From Reticulascus tulasneorum (taxonomy: Eukaryota > Ascomycota > Sordariomycetes > Glomerellales > Reticulascaceae), in assembly GCA_001557505.1 (NCBI GenBank), contig LSAX01000011.1:1922001-1986000 (forward strand): a stretch of 64,000 bases of DNA. The letters are read 5' to 3'. The notes beneath the pieces are model-generated. The model worked only from the letters and a program-made list of their open reading frames with translations. It searched no databases and was not told the DNA's origin. Shown here piece by piece: positions 13,088-24,051 of the stretch (within the stretch, counting starts at the first letter, position 1; the number at the start of each line of letters is the position of its first letter). A program made the translations under genes and the position numbers.

Positions 13088-14089
13088 AAGAAGGACGGTA
13101 CGCCGGTTCGCAGTTGGATGGGTCAATTACGCAGAGGAAGTGTAGCGTTTGGACAAAAAGTTTCTTTGGTTTAATGGCTGCTGGATAGCTGGAACCACCC
13201 ACAAGACCTTATAATGATATCCCCAGGGACACATACCTATTTGGCACACACGATCTTTGGCACGACGTACTATAGACGGCAGACAGGGAGTGGTCTGCAG
13301 GGAGGCAACTACAGGGACTCTTGAGACGAAGCTCGAGGGTGGATGACGGTAGAAGGAGACCGGAGTCAGAGAGCCCCAAAAATGCATACCAAAAAGAAAG
13401 ACACAGGGGGTGAAGAGCGAGAAATGTGGTTTCACTATTCTGCAACCGTTACGATGGAATGACACGCAACTTACGACTTTGCGGTTTTTGAGCTATCTTT
13501 TTTTTTATTCGAAGAAGGGGAGAAGCGAAGGAAGCGAGGAGTTGCCTTGGTCATGGGCAGAACTATGATATCCATCTCTGGTAATTGGACTTGCATTTGG
13601 AATTTGAAAACAACTGGTCAAGATGCCTACCACGAGATGGTTGAATTGTAATATAGAAGGGGATAATGGAGACTTTTTGACTTTCCACTCTGATTGATGC
13701 AGGCTGTGAATAAAGTGACAAACAAGCTTTGTTGGTGACTAGTGTTTCCAAGCGAGTGATAATGAGCAGGGTGTCAGGGGTATATACTCTTGGAAGTGCT
13801 TGACGTGAAGCTTGTTCAACAAGTTTACCTCCGTCCTCTTCGCAACGGGCAGAGTGTCCATATAATCCCTCGTCCCCTGCCGTTTTACAACACCGTCCCC
13901 ATCATGCCCCTTTCATCCATAGTGAGGTCGTACTAGCCACTATTGCGCTGAGCTTCAGTCAATCCATACTTGATTGCAACAGGAACCACAATTCCTCCCT
14001 TACTGTGTAATGCCACTTCCACACATTTGTAATGCCAGGCAGATTACCAAGGTGCACATGCAATTCACAAAATACCTCATGACACTTGA

Positions 14090-14144
14090 TTCATGTGAAC
14101 ATCGGGTAGAATACCCAGGATATTGTAGTCGATATTCACATGAA
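14090..14144. repeat. Imperfect inverted repeat, 15-bp arms
   Basis: The left arm TTCATGTGAACATCG (14090-14104) and right arm CGATATTCACATGAA (14130-14144) are reverse complements at 14 of 15 positions, separated by 25 bp in AT-rich DNA. Possibly a structured transcript end or the footprint of a small element; no function is shown. Confidence 0.6.
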
Positions 14145-14395
14145 TACTCTACTGAATAGTGTGAACTAGATACCAAGAAGTCATTGTTAAGCAGGTGTAT
14201 GAATTGGTGTTTGTAAGGCTATATCGGTCTTCCCGCAATCTAGCTGCAAGCCTACGACAAACAAGCTCAGAGTTCGCGAATCTATCCCAGATCTACCGAG
14301 ACCGCTGCATCGCAGACAACACCACTGTCCAGATCCGGGCGAAACCCCACTTTTAAGGCCACAGACCGGTAGTTATACTTCCCGCCCGAGATCCA

Positions 14396-14422
14396 CCGGC
14401 GAGCCGCGGCGAGGCTCGCCGG
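14396..14422. repeat. GC-rich 10-bp perfect hairpin
   Basis: CCGGCGAGCC (14396-14405) and GGCTCGCCGG (14413-14422) are perfect reverse complements with a 7-nt loop. It lies about 560 bp upstream of the dehydrogenase ATG. It could be a dyad binding site for a zinc-cluster regulator, which often recognises CGG/CCG pairs (inference), or only a stem-loop. Confidence 0.6.
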
Positions 14423-14798
14423 CGCTTGGGTGTCATTTGTCAGCGCATCGCTCTCTCGCTCCGGGCGGTTTCTCATTTCCCGCCGAGATGCAGATTTGTC
14501 AGACGACGGGACACCGTAGATGGAGCTGGATATGAGTGACGAGTGCGTAGAGAGCCGTACTATTGGCTGTTTGGTGCGGTTGAAACTCCATCCCACGACG
14601 CAGGGCGAATTGGGATCTGAGTTCTTGGGCTCGACCGGACGTGACCGGACGTGGCCGGGCTTAAGTAGGCTGCTACATGCGATTGCGGGGGCGCCTTGTA
14701 TCGATTTGCCGGCTTAGATTGGTTGCTCGCAATTCATTCGGTGGGGATGCATGTTGCTGGGCATGACTGAGGGTCTGTTGAGGTGCTGTCTCATGGCA

Positions 14799-14805
14799 TA
14801 TAAAA
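14799..14805 (+). promoter_or_regulatory. TATA box of the SDR gene
   Basis: A consensus TATAAAA lies 170 bp upstream of the ATG at 14975 and is followed by a CT-rich leader. Spacing fits a fungal TATA promoter with an inducible gene. Confidence 0.6.
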
Positions 14806-14974
14806 GAGGAAGAGAGACGCATATCTCCATCTTCTCTCCTGGTGCCAAGCTCATACTCACCCACCATCATCGTCCAAACTCATCTCCCGTAGACAAAGTT
14901 CAGGCAAAGGGTCTCCTTTCCAGTCTCAGACTCTTCCCATTAGCTATCGCCCTCGCTATCCCTGATTCCAGATC

Positions 14975-15737
14975 ATGGCTCCATCACCCGTCATCCTCGT
15001 CCTCGGCGCAGGCAAAAACATCGGTGGCTCCCTCGCAAAGCACTTTGGTGCAGCAGGATACTCCATCGCCCTAGTCTCCCGCTCGGGGCCCAGTTCCCCA
15101 TCCCTCAACAGCGAGGGCCACCTTCTGCTCCGAGCAGACCTTACCAAACCTACCGACATCCAAGCCGCCTTCGCCGCTGTCAAGGAGCAATTTAAGACAG
15201 TGCCCCGCGTCGTCGTCTACAACGCGGCCAATGTCTCCCCGTCTCCTGACCCGGACAATCTCTTCTCCCTTCCGGTCGAGACCTTCGACGCAGACTTGAA
15301 GCTGATGACATCTGGAGCGTACGTTGCAGCTGGCGAGGCTGTCAAGGCGTGGAAGGAGGGAGGTATTCCCGACGGCCGGTTCATGTACACGGGAACTCAG
15401 CAGAACCGAAGGGTGTTGAACATTCCGTTCATGATGACCCTCGGTGTCGGGAAGAGCGCGAGCTATTACTGGATTTCTCTTGCGGATATGATCTACAAGA
15501 GCCAGGGATGGAGGTGAGTTTCGTGAACGATCCGGGCATTGAGAATCCTGGAAACTAATACGAGTGGATAGGTTCTTCTACTCAGATGAGAGGAAACCGG
15601 ATGGCGGTCCGGCCGGTGCCGAAGTAAGCGGGGAGGGCCACGCCGAGCTGTACCTCCAGCTCGCTGACAGCAAGGAGGACTTCCCTTCAACTGTGACTTT
15701 TATCGCCGGGCAAGGATATGTGAAATTTGAGGACTAG
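14975..15737 (+). CDS. Short-chain dehydrogenase/reductase family protein (atypical)
   Basis: Two exons, 14975-15513 and 15572-15737, encode 234 residues. The 58-bp intron has a GTGAGT donor, an ACTAATA branch region and a GATAG acceptor. The Rossmann N-terminus VILVLGAGKNIGGSLAKHF carries a Gly-rich nucleotide loop (GAGKNIG, residues 11-17). YNAANV (82-87) matches the NNAG-type motif after beta-4. The usual catalytic YxxxK is not evident: the expected region reads SASYYWISLADMIYK (161-175), and the preceding strand has YTGTQQN. It is therefore an SDR-like protein whose catalytic set looks changed; a reductase of unknown substrate is the safest call. It stands alone, with no linked pathway genes. 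Confidence 0.88.
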
Positions 15738-15835
15738 GAGAGACAAAAGGGAATTTAAAGGGCAGCCAGGACTCACAGTATGTCGTTCAGGGCTCTACGT
15801 GAAAGGCTATAATGCAAGGGAAAGGCAACACGAGG

Positions 15836-15868
15836 GGCAACTAAGAGGCAACTAAGAGGCAACAGAGA
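15836..15868. repeat. 11-bp tandem repeat, 3 copies
   Basis: GGCAACTAAGA is repeated twice perfectly and a third time as GGCAACAGAGA. Seen directly; no function inferred. Confidence 0.75.
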
Positions 15869-16104
15869 GCGGATCCACTTACAGGCCGTGAAATCAGAGT
15901 CGTTCAATAATACCGTTCACCCATGTTCGGATAGACCGCTTAGGCACGCTGATGAAAAGAATCCCTCAGGTCTAGCCGGCCGTATAGCTTCGGAGCCCAA
16001 CATTGACTTGTGAGCCCTTGGTGTTGGGATGTGTAGGGCCGTCCAGGGAGAGCCGTCTTTATAGTATGCTCTGTTGAGGTCATGTCAAGCTTTCGGCCAC
16101 GTTG

Positions 16105-16262
16105 TTGCGGGCGCTCGTCGCCTTCCAGAACCTGATTGACGGGTCCAAGTGTTCTCGCGGCAATTAGGCATACTCACGATCTTGCGGGCGCTCCTCGCCT
16201 CCCCGAAACTCGCGGATCTAGAGTAATCTCGGCACGGCTTACGATCAACGATCTTGCGGGCG
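16105..16262. repeat. Three spaced copies of TTGCGGGCG
   Basis: TTGCGGGCG occurs at 16105-16113, 16182-16190 and 16254-16262, at 77 and 72 bp intervals. The first two are followed by CTC(G/C)TCGCC, and the second and third are preceded by CGATC. This looks like a diverged tandem duplication of a segment of about 75 bp, or a reiterated binding site. Confidence 0.5.
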
Positions 16263-17800
16263 TTGGAATTCCGCAGTCAGACAGCTCAGATCTCTCCAAG
16301 TAAGCCGTGATCCCAACTCTGACAGGCAGACATCGAAAACCACGCCGCCTTCCCGTGGGCGTTTCGTCGCCCCTGGCTCGAACGCAGGTCAGTTCCCGGA
16401 TCCATTACCTAATGAATGGAACGTCCCCTTGCGCCAACCTAGTGTCCGTCTCAGATCGCGCCATCAACTTAAGCTCTCGCATGATGTGAGAAACAAAAAA
16501 GGCGGGGAAGCGGTCTGGGGAGCAGGTTTGTACGTAATTCAAGTTCCCCATGACCTGGAGTATACATGACCGGAACCTCGACATTCGATCCAGGAGGTGA
16601 AACTAATTTGATTGGGCCTGGGCAAGCATTATAGAAGACAGTCTCGAATGCCGAGCATCGACGATCACATGGAATCGACACGATCAAGACCGAGGTGAAA
16701 TCTATTTGACATGTGCTTTAAAATGCTTGAGGCCGCGAGAAAAGCAGCATGAGGTTGAATCCGGGACGGTCCCCATGGTCGATCATGGGCGTGCCCCGGT
16801 CCCGGTGGAGCACGCAGACCGAGGAAGGTCGCCGAATATTTGCTGGGATTTGGAAGACGCCCCGGCCGCACAGCAGCTAGGGTGCTGTACATCCTGCAGC
16901 ATTCACAGCAGATGCCTATCTAGTTCATGACAAAATCGCCGTAGGTTGCGAATCACTGGCAGCATGGGACGGAAGTGAGTACCGCATTGGGCCGACGGGA
17001 CAAGCTAGGGGGCGGCCGACAGGCGCCGGACCCGGATTGCTGCGCACTACAGATTACAAAACATCTATTTGGGGAGTGAGCAGCTTATTGATGAGACGGT
17101 TAGTTGAAGACCAAACAATGGTGAACTCGGCAAGTGCCCAACGCAGTTGGGAAAGGACTCGGAATGGCCTTTTTGCAGGTTTATGACTTATCCAACCAAA
17201 GGACGAGGAAGCTGTAATCTTGTTCCGATGGAGATATGGCGCAAGTTTGGCCCAACCAGCAAATGTGGCAGCACCGCCCCAGCGAAGCAAAGCACGTTGC
17301 ATACATGGGTGGTGATGACTGTGTCCAGTCAGCACTCACTCTGCCAAGAAGCGTGCACCCAGCGGCAGATATGTATCACCGCCACAATGTCTTCGCCCAG
17401 TTATAATAAGCACCTTAGTTTGAGACCGGCCACTCCAGCACGCTGTACCGACAGAGGAAACTTGTCCCGATCGAGTGGGAAGCTGAAGCACGGGGCAAGC
17501 TGTGCACCCTATCTCCCGTGGCGCCGCAGGACTGGGACTGGTGCTGAGGCAATCGGTGGAGCAATAGGGCTGGTATGAGGCCAGCGGTAGCTGACCAGAA
17601 GGAGACGGACGCCCGCTCGCAGGAGATGGCCGAAGATACAGGCCGTGGCCCGGCGGCCCTGAATGGGATTTGAAATGATGGTCTGAGACAAATCATTTGT
17701 GTAAAGACGAGTCGACGGTGGGAGCGGTGATGAGCTGGCGCACAACCAGCACATCCGTCACCAGCCGGAGAGCGAGCTAGGAGGGGCGAGAACCAGCAAG

Positions 17801-17861
17801 AGGTCAGGTCAGGTCAGGTCAGGTACCGGCCGAAACGTGTGGCTTTTTTTTTTTTTTTTTT
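17801..17861. repeat. AGGTC pentamer array and T18 tract
   Basis: AGGTC is repeated four times plus AGGT (17801-17824), followed 19 bp later by an uninterrupted run of 18 T (17844-17861). Confidence 0.8.
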
Positions 17862-19601
17862 GGTGGTCGATGACTGATTGACTGGCGCCGAGCGGAAGGA
17901 CAAAGAAGAAGAGGAAGAAGAGCGACAATAGGACATCGTGACCAGAAAAAAAACAAACACCGACTCGACTCGTGAACAAGTACCGTCCAAGTACCGGGCG
18001 GGTATTAGCCATCCGAGAGCTACTACGTACGCATCGGACGGCCAAGGAGTTTTGTGTTGACGTCTGCTGAAAAAGCAGGTCTGATGATGCAAACCATTAC
18101 CCCCAGGAAACTGATTGAATGGACGGCATTTGGGCGGCAAATGCCAATGGGGAACGAGCTTCACGACGCTGAGAGAGTGAGCGGAGGAGGAGGAGGAGAA
18201 TGTGGAACAGGCGATTGGAGAAATTTTTTCACACACCGCCAGCCTCCGTCCGAGTCAACTCCGGCGGGCCTGCCAATACGGATTACAGCAGTAGAAACTC
18301 TGAGATTTCCACTACCAAAGCAAGCAAACCACAGGTCACACGTGGTTCCTGGTTGGCATTAAACAGTAAACAGGGACACGCAGGGTGCCCGAGACCGAAG
18401 GCAGAGCCCGGAAGCGTGCAAACTATGGGGTAATGGTTAGCTAAACTGGCGACCCCGTGACGCGGTTTAGTGTTGTCGTTACGAAATGGCGTTCTGGGTC
18501 TGAATGGCGAAATCCATCCTTGACGATCACGGGTACCTACCCCAGCAGCGCTTAGAGCCGCCTGAAAGGGGGAAATTCCCTTCCTTAGGTAACTTGGTGA
18601 GAGCACTGGGCACCACCTGGCAGGAAAAAGAATCTGGGGCAGCCCTAGGGAAGAAGCCGCTGGGGTGACTTGCCCTAGCCCGTATCTACTAGAGTAGTCC
18701 GTAAGGTGGTCAGGTACCTGGGTAGTCCGGGTCTAAGGTACCTAATTAGTTACCTACCTAGGTAAGAGGGAGAGAGCAGGGAGGCAGCCCCCCCGGAAGT
18801 AAATAAGAAGTAGCCACAGTATTTGTGTCACGTACCCTCTGGCCACTGTTCAGCCAGCTTCATCACTGTTGGCATGGCCTGGAGGTACTTTGGTTCGGTA
18901 GTTTGGTGTCTACGAATCTACATTACCTTCATACCACGTAGTACATCACAAAACTCCGCCAAATAAGGGTAGACGAGTAGAATCGCTGACACACGCCACG
19001 ACTGACCTTGCATTTTCCACCCCTTCTCCGCTGGAACCAGCTGGGCTGGACATGCCCGATACCTATGTACCTACCTAGATACGGGAATCTTCCATCTCTC
19101 GTCATTACCCAATCCTTCCGCATCTCACGCACCGCACGCCAACACGGCAACGCCTCAGCATTAGAGCATCCACCCTCCTCGGACTCTGCGAGCCAAACGC
19201 CATGCGGTCATCCATCCTACCCGGCCTCCTTCTAGTAATTCCCAAAGATCCCAAATTCTCCTCTGCAGGGCCACTGCCACTGGGTCCCGCCGGGGGCCTG
19301 TTGGGCCCCGCCTCCCTCCCCTCGTCTTTCTCGGCTTGTGCCAGTATGTATGTTGCATGCATGGATATGCGCGTGTAATGTATGTCGTGTACTCTGCCCT
19401 ACCTAGGGATGACTTACACAGGGATATTCTAAACTTGGACCAACCTACCTCGACCTGATGTACCCGCGTACCATCCCATTGAGAGGCAACTTACTCTCTG
19501 TTGATCTGTGAGCTTGACACACGATTACACCATTTCCTTTTTACCCCCCTAACAACACCTCAACTCTTCCATGTCTCTCATGACCACCCCCTTCTGCCAT
19601 G

Positions 19602-19609
19602 TATATATA
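19602..19609 (+). promoter_or_regulatory. TATA box of the DUF3602 gene
   Basis: TATATATA lies 193 bp upstream of the ATG at 19802. It is followed by a pyrimidine-rich, then ACA/CACA-rich leader, the usual arrangement for a strongly expressed or stress-induced small fungal gene. Confidence 0.6.
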
Positions 19610-19801
19610 GCCCCGTCTCCCTCCCGTTCCTGGTGTGGGTTTCTTTTTTTTTATTATCATCACAATCCAGTCTCATCTAGCAAACTCAAAGCTTCTCAGA
19701 CTCTAGTCTCGCCTTACACAACTTGCAACTACCATCTCTTCACACGCACACATATATACCCTCGCACACACAAAACCCTTCACACTCCAACAACAGCCAA
19801 A

Positions 19802-20239
19802 ATGCCTGCCTCCAGCCTTCTCATCTCTGAGCCTCACCCAACTATCGTGGCAAACAGCTACACCCACTCCGGCCGAGGCGGCGCTGGAAACACCTTCCGT
19901 GCTTCCATCACCACCGCCCCCTCCAGCACTCCCACTCCCGTCAAGGCCCCGCGCCAGACCCAGCGCTTCTACTCTGGCATTGGCGGTGCTGGCAACGCCC
20001 ACCGCGCCAACGAGCGCCCCGTCCTGAGCTTCGACGAGGAGTTCGACCGCGCCAAGCTGCGAGACCTCGCCGCTGTCAGCCACGTCGGTGTTGGTGGTGC
20101 CGGCAACGTCTTCCGCCGCAAGCACAGCGATGCCTCCGACACCAGCTCCCGACGGGACAGCGACAGCTCCCACTCCGGCTCTGGCTTCTGGGGCCGCCTG
20201 AGCTCCAGCAGCTTCGTCCGCCACTCGGAGAAGAACTAA
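19802..20239 (+). CDS. DUF3602 family small GRGGAGN-repeat protein
   Basis: 145 residues, intronless. Three copies of the diagnostic motif are present: GRGGAGNTFR (24-33), GIGGAGNAHR (59-68) and GVGGAGNVFR (96-105). The C-terminus is Ser/Asp/His-rich (about 106-145, SDASDTSSRRDSDSSHSGSG). The frame stays open upstream to 19571, but that region would put the TATA box inside the coding sequence. The ATG at 19802 has an A at -3 and precedes the conserved N-terminus, so I chose it. The family includes yeast Par32, a phosphoprotein linked to rapamycin and nitrogen signalling and ammonium transporter control. Such a role here is inference; the serine-rich tail fits phospho-regulation. Confidence 0.88.
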   Translation: MPASSLLISEPHPTIVANSYTHSGRGGAGNTFRASITTAPSSTPTPVKAPRQTQRFYSGIGGAGNAHRANERPVLSFDEEFDRAKLRDLAAVSHVGVGGAGNVFRRKHSDASDTSSRRDSDSSHSGSGFWGRLSSSSFVRHSEKN

Positions 20240-21692
20240 GACCTAGTCTCCCTATCATGACGGTCAGGGGGGATGTACCACCACTATTTCATTTGTCCCA
20301 GAGCGCGGTGTTCGGGGAGTTTAAACAGAGATGAGGGATTACGACAGTCGATATACCCAGTGCAAGGAACTGGGCGCCTCAGAAACAAGCAGTTATTACG
20401 AAGTCCGGAATAAGAGTCTCTGGCTGGCAGACTCCAGAGTTCACGGAGCATAGCGGGAGTTGGTTTCTGGTGAATTGGATGGAAGATAATACCCAGAAAG
20501 ATGATTTTGGACTTTCGATATATTTTTTACCTCTAAATAATACGTATTAGTCTGTTTCTGGAATTTGGAAACCTTTTGAATATCAAAGATTTTGCTCAAA
20601 AAGTCAGCACTCTATTGCCATCAATCCATTCGTGATAACTCGTTGCTGCAGCGAAAAAGGGGGCCGATACCACCTAGCCAACGCCCGCCCCCAACTCTAA
20701 AAGAACCACCACCAACAAGCCCGAGATAGACGAACTTCCAGAAATCTTCGCGGACAACGGTCCGGGTCTCGAAACCATTCGATCGCCCAACGGACTGGCG
20801 GTGCCACACGGTTACTGACGAGCGGGCGTTAAATTGAGAAAACCCGAAGCGAAGTAGCCGAGTCTGACATGCATGTTAGGCGGAATCTGAGCCTCAACAT
20901 CCTTGGGGCCGCAAATGTAACCCGCCCGGGCCACTGGGCAGCAGCTCAGAATCTTATTTTCCGTCCTTGATTTTGGCCCTCGCAGCATGCGGTAAAGATT
21001 TGCCTGGAAGGAACCCCCCCATTCTCGCAGGATTCCGGTGCGAATGTTTCTTTCGGCGAGTTTGTGTGTCTGCGGTGTTCTTGTTTTTTTTGCCCCCTAC
21101 CTTATCTCACCTGCGATCGGCTTGCTAAACGCGTATCCAACTTACAAAGCCTACTTACTCGCTTCCCGCAAGGGTTTTCCCCCCTCGCACTCTCGTCCTG
21201 GGCCGGGGGATTGTATGCGTGTGCTTTTCTTGTTGGTGGTTTGGCAACTGAGCACCTTTCGTACTATTCTTAAAGAGGGACGAAAGCCGCTGGCAGACTA
21301 CTGCCTTACCCCGGATGTTTTGGATAAGAGTGATGGCCGCGGGTTAAGGTCCCCCTGTTGCATGCTTGCTAAGCATCCCACATGGCTATTAGCAAGACAA
21401 CTACAGATTACAGAATAACGTCGACATGATGGCACGATTCTAGGATAACGGGCGGCCGGGGGTCCTGGCCGTTCTCTGTTGTTAGCCCACGTCACAGTAA
21501 CATTGAATGGATGTATGGAAAGCAGCAAAAAGTCGATAAGCCGGCAAGGACAACAGATTGGGTATCATTTTCCGCTTCCAGATTTGCTGGCTGACATTAA
21601 CACACATACTGCCTCGCCTCCATCTCACAGGATCCCCTCCCACCCTTGGACTTTCCTCTCCCGTAACCAAACGTGACTCGACCGGACATGGT
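20240..21692. other. Convergent intergenic region between the DUF3602 gene and arp1
   Basis: Both flanking genes end here, so it should carry two 3' UTRs. AT-rich motifs around 20520-20600 may serve 3' end formation. No supported gene; frames at 21038-21418 show no family resemblance. Confidence 0.6.
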
Positions 21693-23007
21693 TTATGTGA
21701 ACTTTGTGTGAATGATATCCGGGTTCTCATGCCAGTCGTCAATGCTTACCCACATCTGTATACCGTTAGCGGGTCATCCTCCGAGGAACCTTAAAATTAC
21801 GAGGGAATGTCACCTTGCGGAAGGTGCTTAGCCCTGCCAAGATGCTTCCTCCGATCCATGTCGAATACTTCCTCTCTGGTGGAGCGAAAATCTTTATCCT
21901 CATATCCTTCACTGCCAGTTTCTGCAGTTCGGTTAGGAGACGGTCTCCGAATCCCTTTGTCAGTGTGCTGCCCCCGGACAGAACAATATTGCTGTACAGA
22001 GACTTTCTCAGGTCCAAATCCGTCCGATTTATGGCATCAACCACAATCTGATGCACGCCTGGATATTCAAGGCCGATGATTTCTGGGTCGAAAAGTATCT
22101 CGGGGGCACGGAAGCGTTCCGCTCCGATCTACGAGACTTGTCAGCCAGGGCCATCCACAAGAGACCTGTATCCGGCATCAGCGGCTCATACCTTAAGTCT
22201 GTTTCCATCAGGAAGAACATATTCTGCTGATCTCGCAGGATCACCTCGATTCGACCACTCCTTTTCCTCTTTTCTCGGGTCGTGAGCCACGTAGCTGACG
22301 GCTTCCTTAATCAACCTCACCACCTCCTTCTCAGCACTAGTATGAAAGACGTATCCGCTCTTCCTCAGTAGTTGCTGCATGTACTCCGTGACATCGCGGC
22401 CGGCCACATCTATACGCCGTATGCTGCTTGGCATGGCGAATCCTTCGTATACAGGGACTGCGTGCGATACCCCATCTCCGGAATCTAGCACAATGCCCGT
22501 TGTACGCCCGCTTGCGTATAATGACAGCACCGCCTGAATGGATGTGTATAGCGCAGGCACGTTGAAAGTCTCGAAGAGGATCTGGGCAGCAGTATCGCGA
22601 TTGCTACGGGGGTTGAGTGGAGGCTCGGTGAGTAGAACGGGATGCTAGAGTCGGTAGTCAGCAGCCGAAGGGATAAGATGACCGCGAATGCCGCATACCT
22701 CTTCGCTGAGAGTCTTCAATCCCTCGCCGTACACATACTCCCAAATCTTCTCCATATCGTCCCAGTCCGTGACAATGCCATGCTCCAGCGGGTACCGAAT
22801 CTTGAGAAGTCCTCTGTATTCTGTAGCTGCTTTCTGTCCGATAAAAACCTCTCCTTCTAATGCACCAGCCAGCACTCTCAGGTGTTTGGGCCGCCCGACG
22901 AACGATGGGAAGTAGCATTTCGGTAAATCGTCCCCTGCAAAGCCCGCTCGAATCGTCCCAGACCCATTGTCAAGCACAATCGGTGCGTTGTGGAGTGAGT
23001 CGGTCAT
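21693..23007 (-). CDS. arp1: Actin-related protein 1 (centractin), dynactin subunit
   Basis: Four exons on the minus strand: 22699-23007, 22192-22644, 21814-22128 and 21693-21755, giving 379 residues. The three introns are 54, 63 and 58 bp. Arp1 forms the short filament of dynactin, which links dynein to cargo and is needed for nuclear migration in hyphae (N. crassa ro-4). The N-terminus [20 protein letters not shown] carries the actin phosphate-1 loop; [15 protein letters not shown] is phosphate-2, and [20 protein letters not shown] the adenosine region. The last exon (21 codons with stop) supplies MWVSIDDW and the C-terminal HTKFT, which actin-fold proteins need. [10 protein letters not shown] and the length separate it from conventional actin. 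It diverges from the amidohydrolase gene across about 1 kb. Confidence 0.95.
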
Positions 23008-24051
23008 CTTGCAAGAAGACTGAGCAGATTAGTACTATCAATTCCACCTCCCCAACCTCTTGTTGAGCCTCCTTGTACCCGTCGGTGGCAGAAGGTCGTT
23101 CGTTGGGCTGCGTTCCCCCTTTGATTCACAGTAAGCCTTGGCTGTTGGGAGACTCGATCAGCCGTTGAAGAAATTATGCGAGAGGGACTGAAATGAAACG
23201 TCGTATGATCCGTTTATCGCAGCTGGGCGTGCTGAAAGTGGTCTTGTCGTTGGTGTTTGGTTGAAGGTGTTGTTTCTGAAGGAAGTTCAAAAATTGAAGG
23301 AGAGCTTCAAACCACGACGCGATCAGCATTCCCCAGGAGCTGCAGGGGCGCGAAGTGCTACGCCAGAAAGGGACTAGCGGGCGGCTGGACCGCTTTAACT
23401 TCTCGAACCTGTGCACAGACCATCTTGAGGGAGGGACGACGAACTCAAGATTTGTACATCGAAGTGCAGGTAACTCGCTGCAAAAGATACCTAGGAAAAG
23501 CGTATAATAAAACTGCATGTATAAGTTCTTTGAAAATGAGACCATCTATCCCTTTTCTCAACCGGTTATGGACACTGTTGTACCGTGTCTTGGCTTGGTG
23601 CTAATACATGGGAGTTGCCGAGCTGACTGCCCATTCCCAGCTCGGTCGTGAGTGTCAAGATTGCATTAATCTGTGGTGTAAACTACGTGATATACTCGTA
23701 TGCCATCATCTCTCGTTGAATTTATCTATTCCCTCCCGAATCAAGCCCCCCCAGCCCGTCCCGGGACGTCTCTAACCCAACGGCACCGGCTTCGGCAGCA
23801 ACCGGGACTTCGCCGACTCCCCATAAGATCTTTCACGAATGAGTGGGGTCGTCCAACTTCGGAAGGTAAAACCATGATCTCCATTCTCGATAACGACTTC
23901 GAGGCCGCCATACCCCCTTGTAAGACGGCCCTTTCTTCTATACCTCTTTTATCATCTGTTGGTCTTCTCGTTCTTCTTTGCGTTCTGAGAGCTACCAGCA
24001 CTTCAAACACGTGTTTGCGAAATCCACATCATTCATTATAGAGTCGCAATC
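23008..24051. other. Divergent promoter region, arp1 / amidohydrolase
   Basis: Shared upstream region of two divergently transcribed genes. No supported gene; a plus-strand frame at 23700-24041 ends just before the amidohydrolase ATG and has no recognisable domain. CT-rich tracts near 23735-23770 and 23925-23980 fit a leader for the plus-strand gene. Confidence 0.6.

Larger units (their letters stand above)
13088..14974. other. Intergenic region between the large protein and the SDR gene
   Basis: No supported gene. The left part should hold the 3' UTR of the large protein. The region also contains an imperfect inverted repeat (14090-14144), a GC-rich hairpin (14396-14422) and a TATA box (14799-14805); these are listed separately. 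Confidence 0.6.
15738..19801. other. 4 kb intergenic region upstream of the DUF3602 gene
   Basis: No convincing coding sequence on either strand. Three short repeat sets are listed separately (15836-15868, 16105-16262, 17801-17861). TACCTAGGTA-type motifs cluster at about 18720-18770 and 19060-19080. The final 300 bp hold a TATA box and a CT/CA-rich leader. The length is unusual next to a 145-residue gene and could mean an extended regulatory region or an unrecognised non-coding transcript (inference). Confidence 0.6.

Noticed and set aside
19571..19801. 77-residue N-terminal extension of the DUF3602 protein
   Set aside because: It contains the TATA box and a CA-rich leader, and its sequence is low-complexity; the start at 19802 gives the family-type N-terminus.
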